Below are positions 24,516-46,399 of a DNA stretch of 64,000 bases, in pieces. Both the position numbers and the translations under genes were made by a program. The DNA lies in assembly GCF_015706575.1 (NCBI RefSeq), contig NW_024037074.1, positions 23,115,334 to 23,179,333 of the forward strand. Direction: 5' to 3'. The first letter of the stretch is position 1. Every line of letters begins with the position of its first letter. The notes below the pieces were generated by a model. The model worked only from the letters and a program-made list of their open reading frames with translations. It ran no database searches and was not told the origin of the DNA. Source of the stretch: Patiria miniata (taxonomy: Eukaryota; Echinodermata; Asteroidea; Valvatida; Asterinidae).

Positions 24516-26812
24516 CAGGGGCGGGTCCAGGAATTTTAGCGGGGGGGGGGTCATCAGCAAAACAATCTGAAATGTAGACAGGTTTTTTTTTTCTCCGGAC
24601 ACTTGGCCTCCAAAAATCAATAGGTGGGGTGGGGGGGGGGGGAACTATAGTTGGGGGGGGGGGGGGGGGTCGTACAATTCTTTTAATGGGGGCACTGTTC
24701 AAATCCGACGATAGTGTACAAATACCACCTAACAAAGTTGGCTCTGGACAAACTGGACATTATTTCCAGTATAATATTGTTGGGTGTCAGAGCCGGGAGG
24801 GGGGGGGGGCGGCTTGCATTATTTTTATTGCATTTCTATGGAAAAAAATTCACAGAGCTGGGGGGGGGTGACCCCCCCCCCCCTCCCGGATCATGAGCGC
24901 CAGTACCACATCATTAAAATTGCCATAAACATAAATACAATCCGACTTTCATATAAAATTCGAGAAAAAGCACCATCAACTCCCCAGATGCTCAGGACGA
25001 ATCAAATTATCGCTTGTAGTTCGTTGTTTCACATTCTGCCTTTTTTTTAAGGGGAAGGAGGGGGAGGCGGGAGGGGTATGTGCATGATGGTTCCTTATGG
25101 ATGCCTGGCCAATTCTATACTGTTCCGGTATAGGCTTAGCATAATGCCTACATTTCTAAGCGTTTGGTCATTCATGGTAATCTCATTTCCACTGGAGAAT
25201 AGAGTAACTTTCTGGTCCAATCAGATTGTATGTTTGTTAGAAAAAAACAAAGGCCCTCGGTCCAGTTCAATTAATGCTAGGACCCCAGACAGTCCTGGCT
25301 TAATCGAACTCTGCCATTATGGTCACCGTGTGCTTAGAGAGAAATAAGTGACAACACAATGCAACCTCGATATTTACTCCACTTGCGCTGCCTACAATTC
25401 CATTACATTTTTATCAAACGTCCGTCGAGTTAGTAGTCAACGTGGCGCCGAACAGTGTCGATTAATCAAAGTTTTGAGTCCGATACCCGGAGTCAGCCTC
25501 AGGCGCGGTTCTAGAACCAATATTTTTTTTTTGGGGGGGGGGGGGGGGGCTAGCACGGTGGATCCAGAATTTTTATCAATAGGTGGGGGGGGGGGGGGGT
25601 TTAGCCATATTTTCAATGGGGAGCGCCAATAACATCCTAAAATCATTCACAATATATTAACTAATGCACCCTTGTCACGGCTATTTCTTCTTTAGGGGGA
25701 GACCGTTCGCATGTACATCACAATCCTTCTTTTTGCTAATGCAATTTTTTTTTACGGAATTTATTTGGGGGGGGGGGCTAGACAAAATTTTTGGGGGGCT
25801 ACAGCCCCCCCCCCCCCTAGCTCCCCCGTAGAACCTGGTCAGCCTACTGTCGATGTCGTTATTCTATATCTTAAACTCACTGAGACACTGACTAAATAAC
25901 TGAGTTACTGAGTAGGCCTATAAAAATGTCTGGCCGGAAAATGTATTCTACCCCAGGCTCATCAAAAAATCATTAATATTGTTGATATGGGAGGGGGTGT
26001 TGAGTCCAAGCCTCTCAGGCGTACTGAAGGTATGTCCTGGTCAAGGGCGGATCTAGAACACAATTTTTTTTGGGGGGGCAAATTTTTTTTTGTGTCTCCC
26101 AAAATGTGGGTCAAAAAATTACGGCGAAGGGTTCGGGGCCCGCTTAAGGGCCCCGATCAATTTTTTGGATTCTCGATGCTCTGTGGTGCGATCTGAGGCA
26201 ATTTCTGACCACTTTAACCAATGGTTTTTTTTAGGAAAAGATGGTGGTGTACTCATTGCCTGCCTTTATTGCGACGTCACATAAAAAAAACCAATTGGTT
26301 TCGTTGGGTTTTTTTGGGAGGAGGGGGCATGGCCCCCTTTGCCCCCCCCCCCCCTGGATCCGCCCTTGGTCCTGGTGGGGTCCCATGTGGCATGCGCAGC
26401 CCCCGGAAATTTATTTTGCAGTCTACGATAATTTCTCCTGCACTGTATGTAAAGCAATAAAGAATATGTATGTAAAAGTTATTTTTGGCCCCATTTTATA
26501 AGTCATAACATAATAGTCAGCGGCTGAACGGGGGCCGGGCTGTTGCGACCCCCTCAGATCCGTTACTAGTGTAAACAGGTCTTGATCTGTCTACGCAACT
26601 ATGCAATTGTGCCGGGGGGGGGGGGGCTGGGGGGGGGGCTGGGGGTGGGGCTGGAACATTTCATGGGGGGCGTCATGTAGATCAATGATATTTTTTTTAG
26701 AAACTCAAAATCTCAGGGTGGGGGGGGGGGGGGCGACTGGGGGGCGACAAGGTTTCATGGGGGGACTGTCGCCCCCCAGGCCCCCCCCCCCCCCCCCGTG
26801 GCTACGCCACTG
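24516..26812. mobile_element. Cluster of poly(G)/poly(C)-bearing MITEs
   Basis: At least five copies lie here (about 24516-24900, 25500-25625, 25760-25820, 26042-26372, 26520-26812), with termini such as GGGCGG(A/G)TCCAGG, AGGCGCGGTTCTAGA and GGCTACGCCACTG and runs of 8-20 G or C. The last copy shares its core (GAAACTCAAAATCTCAGGG, CATGTAGATCAATGAT) with 61461-61775. The 26102-26215 insert belongs to the repeat also seen at 3985-4110. Confidence 0.75.
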
Positions 26813-27611
26813 CTTACACAGATGTTCCAAAACATAAAGGTTTTTGGAAGTACTCGGCTTCGATTATGTGACCATGTCATTTGCCACTCGGATATTTTAA
26901 ACATAAATACAAATCCCACATGCTCGCTACTCTGTCTCTGTCTAGTTATGGTTAATGCGGCCAACATCGGCCTCCGTACCTTATTACAGCAAAGTGCAGA
27001 GCTGGCATGTGTCATAATGGGGAATTCCCCAAATGCGCGGGTGGATGATGTTGCAACATTTGCGGAAGTTAATGCGATGCAGTTTTTCAAGATGAACGTT
27101 TGAGTCCCTTTGTTTTAAAATTTCTTCAATTCACCAACCTTCTCCGATATCGCGTGGCGAGGGAACTACACAACATTGTCAATTCTGGCCGACTGAATTA
27201 CGGTATCCGACGGAGTAAGTTGTGCATGCACATTAGCACAGCAGTATACTGGGTACTAGACAAGACAAATGCACATCTTTGCACAATGCACTCATCAGTG
27301 GGGTATGGCACACAATACATGTACATGTATTTTGCATTTGAACCACGGAGCTTTTGTTGAACTACAGAGAGGCCTGAGACAATTTCCCAAGCGTGGCAAA
27401 TGTCCTATTAATATAGTGCGCGGTGTTATAGCCAGACGGCCCCCACCAAAAGCACCATAATAATTTTAAGTCGTAGATTTATTTTTGTCATTAACACTGC
27501 ATACTCTAAAGAAATCCCTGGTCACATTGGTTACACACCTATGTTCGGACACACCTATGTTGCGGCAAACCCATGTCTCGACACCCCTAGCTATGTTCCG
27601 ACTGCACATAT

Positions 27612-27665
27612 TCCTATCCCTAACCCTAACCCTAACCCTGTAACCCTAACCCTTACCCTAACCTT
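27612..27665. repeat. Interstitial telomere-like repeat
   Basis: Six to seven degenerate CCCTAA units (CCCTAACCCTAACCCTAACC, then variants). Probably an internal relic, as unique-looking sequence continues on both sides. Confidence 0.85.
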
Positions 27666-27669
27666 AACC

Positions 27670-28450
27670 GGGAGTAACGCAATCTTATGTGCAGCTTGTC
27701 GGAACAGAGGCGTGTCCGAACATAGAGCAGTCACCGTCACATTGACCCAGCATCCGGATTCTATTTGGCCTAGTGTTCAGGGTCACTTTTCATGGACACT
27801 CTTGGTCGAAAACGACATTTCTCCATGACATCAAAAGTGTCATTTTGAACCAGAAAAGGATAAGGCCAAATACATAGAACCCGGATGCCGGTTCAAATCT
27901 GGCCAGGGACTTTTTAGAGAGCAGGATCCCATAGCGAATGGATGTTCATTGAATGAATTTTGTCATAATTTTTGTTAACTGGTTGTATTTTGTTCAGTGG
28001 TTTATACAATTTGTGGAATGTAGCTCTAGGTCAACACAGGTTTCGTCCTGGGATGCACATGGTGGTTGTATTTTGTGTAGTGATTGTTATACAATTTATG
28101 TAGCTCTATGATTTCATCATGGGATGATGAACCACAAGCAGTGGCTAATTTTATGGGGCTGCTGATGTACACACAAAAGGCACAGGAAATATTTTAGCTA
28201 AAAAAGTGTTATACCAGGCCAAAAGACATGGAAGATAGCTTCTGACCTGCAGGTCCTCATGCAGGTCCTTAGGCACAGAAAACTGCTGAGCATGCCCGTT
28301 TTATGTTAAGTAGTTCAATGAAACTGGCCCAAGGTGGGCCGTATTTATTTGTATCGGTGGATTTCTCGTCTTGATCTTTCGTAGTTATGTCTTCTCCATT
28401 CTCCAACACAAGCTGCAAGTTAATATTGTCACACTTGCTGCCGTTTCACC
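27670..28450. other. No gene recognised; palindromic repeat fragment
   Basis: ATCCGGATTCTATTTGGCC near 27752 is mirrored by GGCCAAATACATAGAACCCGGAT near 27863, and a related GCGGGTTCTATTTGGCC occurs at 45079. A GTTAAGTAGTTCAATGAAACTGGCCC fragment near 28306 resembles the GGGCCCAATTTCATAG MITE. Confidence 0.5.
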
Positions 28451-28452
28451 GT

Positions 28453-28690
28453 ACTGAGTAGGTGGGGGAGTGTGGCCTAGGGTAAGGATCAGGGCCACTT
28501 CACCCCCACTTGCTCGAGTCCACGCAGGAGTGTAAATGGGTACGGTAGCGGCAGAGCCGGCAGTAGCTGGGGAGTAACCTGCGCCATCAGATGGACTAGC
28601 ACCCCATCCAGGTGGAATAGAAATCGTCCCAGTCGTTTCATGCTATACTGACACCGGAGATAAATGCCGGCCTGATGGGCTGCATTGGCT
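28453..28690 (+). mobile_element. tRNA-derived SINE, same family as 10376-10660
   Basis: A degenerate head GAGTGTGGCCTAGGGTAAGG is followed by the shared body (TGTAAATGGGTACGGTAGCG, GGGGAGTAACCTGCGCCATC, TTTCATGC, CGGAGATAAATGCCGGCCTG). It lies about 380 bp upstream of the 3CxxC gene. Confidence 0.8.
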
Positions 28691-29068
28691 CGTGATAGAC
28701 ATTACTTACTTTACATCAGGAATCAGTTGGCATAGTGGTTCTTTCCTCGCCTTCCATGCACCTTTGTGACATTGGCTCGATTCCTGCCCTGGGCCACATG
28801 TGGATTGTAGTTCCAGTCCACCTGATTCCGTAGGTTCCCCCAATTAGAGTCTTTTGGGTTTTTTCCACCTCCAACCTCTAAAACTGTAATTTCTTCAGTG
28901 TCTAATTCTCTTTCAACATTTAGGAATCCTTGGTTTCATTACCAATACTACATTTCGCTGCCTATTTATAATCAAAAGATGATGGATATGAACGTGTGCT
29001 TTCTTTTACATGTATATCCAGCCGGGCAAGTACACGTCTGTAGGTCAGCCAACTTTTTTTCCCACAAT

Positions 29069-31002
29069 ATGGCAAGGATCATCAGAGCAGTGATGGAGGA
29101 AGACTTCGATGAACCGGTGGATCCCCGGGACATCCCCCGCGAGTTCGCCTTTCAGACGGTCCACGGCAGGGCCCTCTGCCGTGGCTGTCGAAAGTGCAAG
29201 AAATCGTGGAGTACCTACCTGGCCTGGCTAACGCTGGACCTGCGCGGCCAGCGCATCGCCAAGAGCTGGCAGCAGAAGTGCCAAAGCTGCCAGACGCCCA
29301 ACCAGCTGTGGTTCCCGCCTGAGGAACTCGAGCGCATGGTGGCAGTTGCAATCGAAAGGTGGGGTGGCTAACATTTTATCGGCTTAAAGGTTTGCATGGT
29401 TGACATGAATGGGAGGTTTGCAGTAACACAATACGAATGATATCTCGTTGTGAGTCTCGTGGTTCTGAGAAGAACCAGTTCATTTACTCGACGTTTCGAA
29501 CAGTATGCTCTGTTCGTCATCAGGAGACTGCCAGACGCTGTTGGTGTAGTAGTTTAAGAAGTGGATGCTAAGTTCAGTGGACCGTTAAGGTGGGAGATTC
29601 CAGAATCTGGCAGTCTCCTGATGACGAACAGAGAAATACTGTTCGAAACGTCGAGTTTAACAACTGCATGTTCCTTCGTAGAACCCACACACCTCACAAA
29701 GAGATATCACTCACATGGTGATAACGCAATTATTTATCGGCTTGGCTATTTTTGTTTCTCAAAATTTGTCTAATCTCATGCAGTCGATCAACCTTGCGGT
29801 CGAAAGGTTTTCCATTAGAGACATGCTTTCTAATTTCCAAACGATTAAGAGCGAAAATAACTAGTTTGGATTAAAATACTTTGGATAAAGAATCACCGCA
29901 GTGGAAACGAGTGAAAATTCGATCTTTCCGATTGTAAGCAATGAATTAAACTCGTCTTTTCCCTATAGTTTCAGTCGGATCATGGAGGTCTCCTTTTCGT
30001 TAGCTTTAATCACTCGTTAATTGGAATTAAGAGACCGATATCACCAACACCAAATCGTGATGTACATTTTAGTGAAGAGATAATGCCGGTTATTCATTAC
30101 TGTGATTACATTTTGATAATAAGTCAACATTTATAGAGTTCGTTCGATCGAAACGAAGGTCCCATAAGGGTGCTTGTGCCGACAAATCACTAACGAAATA
30201 TTTCGAATGAAGAGCAAAGATAGGCCTATGTGAAGACTTCCGCCATGATCAGTGCAAGTAAGTAATGGCCAGGAAGTTGAGTCCGGACCAACGTTTGAAC
30301 CAAATTACGGGATCAAAAGGAAAGTCCAAGAAATTAGATATCACCGGCACCCCTGCATTGGTCGGATGGTTGGAGGGTACTCCCTAGTGTTAATTGTTTG
30401 TCAAATTTTAATAAAGGCATATGATCTTACAAAATCATTTGCATTTACCCCCCAAAGTAACCTACCGAATCATAAGAACAAAAACTTTAATACTTGGATT
30501 TAGCGATCGCTGGTAATAAACACCCCCTTGACATTACTAAACACCCCTTGACATAGTCTGGCTTGCTGTCATTTAGAAGAAATCACTGTAGGTGGTGCCA
30601 ACGATCAGTCAACTGATTGATTTTTGGAATAAACAGTTATGTAGAAGAAATCGTATTTTGTGATCCACAATTGTGCATGCATGTTTTTTCACTGTTTTCT
30701 CGAAAAATGTAATATCCACTGAGCTGAAACTTTCACTAGTTAGGTTTTGAACATTCGTCTTTGGATTTTGAACGGTATTATTAGAAACGAACAAAATGCT
30801 TGAAAAGCAGTTACTAAAATTTAGAGACTAATGTTCTTTGATATATGTTTTCCTTTGAAGGATGTGGAAATTGCAAGATGGCACTTACGTGTCTGGAAGG
30901 GGACAAAACCAAGACCGGCCCGCCCCTCATCTTCAGTCATTATGCGAGAGGTGCGAGTACGGAAGGCGAAAGTGTTGGTTAGGCAGAGGAGGTGGCCAAT
31001 AA
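29069..31002 (+). CDS. 3CxxC zinc-domain protein, receptor-transporting-protein-like, two exons
   Basis: Predicted exons are 29069-29358 and 30861-31002, joined in phase 2 (AG|GTGGGG donor, TTTGAAG acceptor), giving 143 aa ending in TAA. The first exon encodes an acidic start (EEDFDEPVDPRDIP), then Cys37, Cys40 and Cys43 (CRGCRKC), KSW, and Cys71/Cys74 (CQSC). The second restores His120, Cys125/Cys128 (CERC) and Cys135, the C-terminal Cys cluster typical of zf-3CxxC proteins such as RTPs. Known RTPs help odorant and taste GPCRs reach the surface, while other 3CxxC proteins (ZAR1) bind RNA, so the role here is open. No C-terminal membrane segment is seen, unlike vertebrate RTP1/2. The ATG at 29069 has A at -3 and G at +4. 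The frame is open upstream to about 28898, so an earlier start or another 5' exon is possible. Unspliced, exon 1 would end in ERWGG at 29371. The coding part is much more GC-rich than its flanks. Confidence 0.72.
29431..29709. mobile_element. MITE in the 3CxxC gene intron
   Basis: Ends GATATCTCGTTGTGAG / CTCACAAAGAGATATC are inverted. Inside, CTCGACGTTTCGAACAGTAT and CTGTTCGTCATCAGGAGACT are mirrored. It begins about 70 bp after the exon 1 donor. Confidence 0.85.
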
Positions 31003-33760
31003 AACCACACCGAGTTCTTACAAAATTGTTTGCATGCTGTTTGGAAAGTCGTATCCACCTTTTAATAGTGGTGCAATTTCCAGCTTTGTGTTTTTGAAGG
31101 CTCATAATAATTATGCAGCTTAAGACATTTATAGAATTCGTTGAAACCTTGAATTTGCATTAGTTGATCCAAAGAACCACATACAGTTGATTGTGTTTCA
31201 GTTATAGACTGAATATCTGTTTTGTTTGAATGTTCATTTAGTTTTTAATTTAAGGACTATACCTTGAATGATAGTTGAAATCTGAAATCATTTTAAATCA
31301 AGCAATGCAACTTTGTTAACTTATATTTCTTTAGGAATCTGTAAAATAACGATTATTTTGTTTCAATTCGTATGTATATTTGTTGTGACCTGCCAAAGTA
31401 AAAAAACTTGCAGGCGGTCATAAAGAAGGCCAAAGTCCGCATACAACCCGAAGTCTGGTGTAAATGATAGATATTTCTGAAATAACGCAAGGAAGCAGAT
31501 CATAAACATTACCATAATTCTAAACATATTAACATAAAACGGCAGTTCACATCGGTATGTGTAGCATCTTTAAAAACAAATCCCACACGAAACAAACACG
31601 CAAGCATATTGACTGACAAACAATACAACTATACATGTGTACCATCAAAATACCGAAAGCAGGCAAACACAACACAAAGATACACGGAATGATACTCAAC
31701 TACAAAACATGCACAAACTTAGAGATAAAACAACCAGTCTTTTAGTTACAATGATGACATCAGTGAGCTGAGAACTCAACGAAAATATGGAGGGTTTATG
31801 TGGCAATAGACATTTTGCGCGATGCACCCTCAATAAGGACAGTTTTTGTTATTTAATTAAATTCACTGACAGAGAAAGTACGATGTGTCTATACTACTCA
31901 TGGACATCAGAGAGGAACAAAGGCCGTGTTCTCGGATGTGGCTATAGACCGTTAGAAACATGTTCACGTTGATCTTCCTCAGAGTTGAGTCAGTTGACCA
32001 CTCCGTATCGGCGTCGGGCTTGTCGAAGTTGGATTTAATTTCAATGAAATATAAATCTTTACAATTAACATGAATGATGCAACATTTTCTTTATACCTTT
32101 ACCGGCGTGCTTTTTTGAAAATGCTTGCTAAATGGCGTACCACCGCTAAACTGCATGTTGCACATCAAGCGCTACAAATGTTGAGACAAAAACACGCATT
32201 ATACAGATTACTTGATATTCAGTTTCTTGTAATTTCTCTTGGCACAATCATTACTTGCAAATTACCCAGTTTCTTACCAACCAAATGTTGTTTTATGGAA
32301 GCCGCAAACAGGAATCATAAGTATATATGGATCAGTTTCATGGAAAGGAGTCACACATTTATATATTATTTTGTACTAAAAGGGATGCAATATCCTGCAT
32401 ATATATTTGTCTTTTTTGCCGCCGCCGCCAATTCGGGATTTTTGTCCGAGTAATTAAACAATTAATTGTTGTTCAATGAACTGATAGTTTGCATTGTTCC
32501 TTGTTATGTTTTGGATAGGAACTGTTTCTCTCACATCAGTTGACATTAAATGTTGGAATATGTCTTTAATCGCTCTTTACCACTTTTTTGATTCATTTGT
32601 TCAAAATGTAGTGAGGTGCCAAATAATTGAATATTGTCAGCATTTTTCTTTCAGGCTTAATTAGCCACTACTCTTGTCGGTTCCCGTTGTGTATAGCCGC
32701 GTTGTATTCTGGGTATAAGTGGAATATCTCGTGCGCGCTTAGACTGTCGGGACCATATGTGATTCATTATTGTGTGCGTTCGAGTAGCTACATAGTGCAT
32801 ACACAGGGTTTAATTACACTCGAGGAAGCCACACAATGAGGCTATAAACTGGTTCGAGGTTACAGTGTATTCGCCTGGCATTCTGGGAAAATTAAGGTCA
32901 AAGGTTGTTGCGTGTTGGGACTTTAACATTTAAACACACCAGGCATACTGTCGTCTGCTCCAATGGTAAAATGGAATTAGTTTTATCATTGCAACCAGAT
33001 CAATAATTTGGAATAGGCCAATTTTATCTGGGTCATAAATCACTTCATTGTGTAAATACTCAATTCGTATCCATGTTCCCTCCATCTTCAGTCTATAGCT
33101 AGCCACGAAATCGTCCGGTTACGTCATGCATTAAAGGCGGGAAGCCAGAGACCCGCTCGCGAGCTGGAGCAGTGGTGGTTGACACCCGACACGGGTATCA
33201 CACGATGGCTAATCGAACGCTCTCGTGCAAGTTTGACTAAGGCCTGTAAGTTACTCGAATGCACCCATAATGTGCATTAATGTACTACACAATTGAGCCT
33301 ACTACATTTTGGCACATTGCAGTGCATGCAGTCGCGATGGTGAGTCAATGTGTGACCCATGATGAGTTAACCTGTTGACCCATCAGACTGTCATAGAAGT
33401 TTCTTATAGTGTTGAATAACAATTGGGCAAACTAACAGTTCAAAGTCAGTTTTTACATTTTGAATCGTGCATGATGACGAAAACAAGTGCCACTGAGGTA
33501 CCGTCTCTTACTTGGACATCTGTTATAATTTGAGCAGTTGCTGAAACATCGCACAAAACGTTGCTCGCAGATAAACTGTTGAGTAATTTTCGTGCGAAGC
33601 GTAAATTAGTTGAGAACTGACCTGTAAATTGCGTCCCCCAAAAAGAAAGTTCGAGGAAAGACAGAACACATATGGTAGCTTGTTCTCAAAATTGCATTTA
33701 GATCAGACGTCACCCTATTATACATGTAACATGACTTCAGAATAAGAAAGAAAATAGCTA
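31003..33760. other. No gene recognised
   Basis: AT-rich sequence between the 3CxxC gene and the next repeats. A 127-codon open frame at 32070-32453 has no family resemblance I can see. No splice-supported exon chain was found. Confidence 0.5.
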
Positions 33761-33762
33761 CA

Positions 33763-33900
33763 ATCACGTGACATAAGTTACATTATTACCCGATTTTTGT
33801 GCGCATGCGTGTTGTGTTTTTTTGATGAACAAGGATGAATAAATAAACAACCATGCGCACCCATTGTCTGCCAAAGTGCCATGTGTGACTCAACCGCGTT
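33763..33900 (+). repeat. Direct repeat, copy 1 (mate at 35262-35395)
   Basis: ATCACGTGA, GTGCGCATGC, GATGAACAAGG, then CATTGTCTG and GCCATGT occur in the same order and orientation in both copies, flanking about 1.4 kb of elements. Confidence 0.65.
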
Positions 33901-33969
33901 CCCAGGGTCTACACTTTCAACATCGAGTCAGTATAGTAGACCCTGGTAGAAAACTTGGTTCCTGTGTGG

Positions 33970-34715
33970 AAGGTAATTCTGTCCCCCGGTAAAACTGTCC
34001 GGGGGACAGCAGTACCTAGGTAAAAGTGTCCTCACCGGCCCGTTAATTCTGTCCCCCTCCAGGTAATTCTGTCCCCCAGGTTTTTTGGTCCCCCTCTTTT
34101 GAAACCCGGAAGGCCAGTTAATTCTCTTTGTTGTTTTTATGAATTCACTCTATAGGCCAAAGGTATACATTTTGGACTTTTAGTCTGCCCTTCATGAATA
34201 TAAAAATATTTAATTTGGTCTACTGTGAGATGATATGTGAACACCATGTTTCAATTTGGAGTACGGTGAAATCTATCGTGATTCTACCGCGATAGGTCAA
34301 TACAGAGGGCCATCGCCATGCATCGCCGCTCGGCCCGAGCGGCGATGCAAGGCCCTCGTCTTATTGATACAACGCCTACTTGGATTGGTCTGTGTTCCCA
34401 TCATAGCGCGTAACGAAATTTCCTATTGGATGAATTTCCATTGTAGATGGAGACGCATATGTACACATTGTGATAATCACTGCCACATATCTTGCAGCAT
34501 GTACTGGCGCGCGCGACCCGCTGCTGCTCTCAGTATATACTGCATGGGGACACATTTACCAGGGGGACACTTTCATTGTTGGGCAGGGGGAAATTTTTAC
34601 CTGGAGGGGGACAAATCTACCTAGGTAAAAGTGTCCCCCCGGACACATTTACCGGGTCACGGGCCGGTAAATGTGTCCGGGGGGACACATTTACCAGGGG
34701 GGACAGAATTACCTG
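33970..34715. mobile_element. DNA element with GGTAATTCTGTCCCCC terminal repeats
   Basis: GGTAATTCTGTCCCCC at the left is mirrored by GGGGGGACAGAATTACC at the right. The same word recurs near both ends (34022-34080, 34540-34700), making layered inverted repeats rich in TGTCCCCC. No protein recognised. Confidence 0.7.
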
Positions 34716-34719
34716 TCAC

Positions 34720-35240
34720 ACCTACATTCTGATTCGATCCTGCAAATAGCAACGAATGGATTGGTATCGTGCACTTTGTGATTTTATTTCCAACGTGTAT
34801 TACGTGTTTTAACGAATAATCGTTGTGAATGATCACGTCCAAGATCCTTTTCCATTTTGCTTATTATTATAATTTAATGTAATACTGTATATTAGATGGC
34901 AAAAATTACAACTTTGAAAAATCTTTTGTTGTCCGATCTTGCGCCAATAATTGTTTCCATGTACCCTGGACGTATACCGCATAAAACACAAACAATGAAG
35001 AAGCATTGCCAAGCGCCAGACTATTCTGTTCCTAATTTTCGTGTGCAAGACTATTTTGAACATGCAAAATGATCCAATCGCCTATTTGAGATATGGCAGA
35101 CACAATGGGAGGGCGCACTGTTTGATTTGGGTAACCATGCATTTATATTTACCCTAACCAAACAGCGCCCTCCTATTGTGTCTGCTATATCGTAAATGCG
35201 CCTTCCATGTATACAGAGTTGCTATAGTTGGAACGTACTG
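34720..35240 (+). mobile_element. Divergent copy of the CAACCTCGTCCCCAG element, carrying a nested MITE
   Basis: It shares CTGATTCGAT, AACGAATGGATTGGTATCGTG, TTTCCAACGTG, TTACGTGTTTT and the end GTACTGCTCGAC with 56373-56881 and 61776-62235. The MITE 35091-35190 lies inside. Confidence 0.65.
35091..35190. mobile_element. 100-bp MITE, ATATGGCAGACACAAT termini
   Basis: ATATGGCAGACACAATGGGA ... TCCTATTGTGTCTGCTATAT with AGGGCGC / GCGCCCTC inside. A third end of this family starts near 63969 at the window edge. Confidence 0.85.
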
Positions 35241-35261
35241 CTCGACTCAAAAAATAATAAA

Positions 35262-35395
35262 TATCACGTGATGCCTTTGTGCGCATGCATGTTATAATAG
35301 TTCTTGGATGAACAAGGGTAAGTGGCGAGAAAAACTACCGCACATGTGAACATATTGTCTGGCAACATGCCATGTACGTGTTACCTCATTATATA
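35262..35395 (+). repeat. Direct repeat, copy 2 (mate at 33763-33900)
   Basis: Same ordered blocks as copy 1, with more divergence at the right end. Confidence 0.65.
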
Positions 35396-36658
35396 GCCTA
35401 ATGCTTCGTATTTACTATTTACAAACAAAACATGATTATCATACTTATTCTCGCAATGTTAGTGATGGATTTTGCGCGTTTTTATCAAACGTTATTGTTT
35501 ATGTAAATTGTAGAGTATCATTTTGAGTTGACGTCAAGGTCCCGCATATCATTTTAAGTGTGGCTACTTTGATTCCTATCACACGTGCGTTTGCAGTTGT
35601 TATGATTAGATGGCATTACTACCCTGGGCATCTAGCGCATGCGTGCGTGAGGCATTGCGCTTGGCATTGGTATATATAGCGCCCCACTATATATAGCACT
35701 AACAATGTCATCCAGGGGCTGACCTGGCCTTGAAAATTTCTACAGTAACTTGAATGGCTGGCCTCAATATTCCAACAGTGCAGTAAACAGTTGCATGTCA
35801 TATGCACAGTCAGTCTAATAAATACCGAATTTTCTGACGAAATCCTGGTAAGTCATACCATACCTAAATTCATCAACGCGTATTGAACATTCTGTTTTTC
35901 TCTGCTGTGTATTTTTTTTTTACATTTGTTATGTAAAAGAGATCGTACGTAGCATTTTACTTTCTGCATGTAAAATCCACCATATTAAAATGTCTTTTCA
36001 CAGTACAAAATACACTCCGCCATTGTCGGTCATGCATTCACAAGTCATGCATGACGTGCATGATTACGATTTTGTTCCGCTCTGAATTTGGTTCAGATAT
36101 AAAGGCAAACCCGACGGAATTGGGCCCTGGGGTATAAGTAAGGGGGCTGGGGCTTGGTCGGGGAGGGGGAAAGTGTTCACCCACAATTTGCCGAGCGCGC
36201 GTGGTGAGAAAACAGTTAAAACATATATCTCTAATCATCTCTACAGCTCTGACAGCAAAAGGGTACGTATCCTTACAGTGACTTTCATAATAATTCCATT
36301 AATCGCTGATCGGGGACCTTATCATACGCTTTTAAATCTAGACCTATGTATGTAGAGCTTTCCTAGACCTAATATCAAGTTCAAATTGCAATAAAAGTAC
36401 AAATCGCAACCATGGTCTTGTATACGCAGACTGTTGAATTTAAATCGGAAACATGTTCAAGTTCGGATTGCCGATATGTGGGTTTACGGTTGCAGCCAGG
36501 GCAGTAAATGGGCCACAATTGCCTACTGCGCGGCACAATTTGCTCGCCCTCAAATTGGTATAAGAGCATTTGTGGGCCATGAACTTTGAGGGTTTGTAAA
36601 AAAGAAGGGCGGAAGCCAAGAACAGAAATTTGGTCCTAATGTCCTAAACACCTTAGTT

Positions 36659-36745
36659 GTAAGTATTTTTCCTGATTTCTGAAGCGGGTGCATATGTATC
36701 ACTGGGGTCTATGGCACTTTATTTACTGGGTCTGCAACGTTACAG
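36659..36745 (+). other. Putative 87-bp 5'UTR intron of SQOR copy 1
   Basis: The donor TT|GTAAGT at 36659 and the acceptor GTTACAG ending at 36745 would remove 87 nt and place the ATG eight bases into the next exon. The segment before the donor (about 36480-36658) resembles 47,790-48,208. This is inference from splice signals and similarity only. Confidence 0.4.
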
Positions 36746-36753
36746 GGAGGAAA

Positions 36754-46391
<9,638 letters not shown>

Positions 46392-46399
46392 GTACAACT

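Noticed and set aside
30821-31105. 94-codon minus-strand frame over the 3CxxC exon 2
   Set aside because: It is the antisense shadow of the plus-strand exon 30861-31002, which carries the Cys pattern.
32070-32453. 127-codon open frame
   Set aside because: No recognisable domain, no splice partners, AT-rich surroundings. Left unannotated as a gene.
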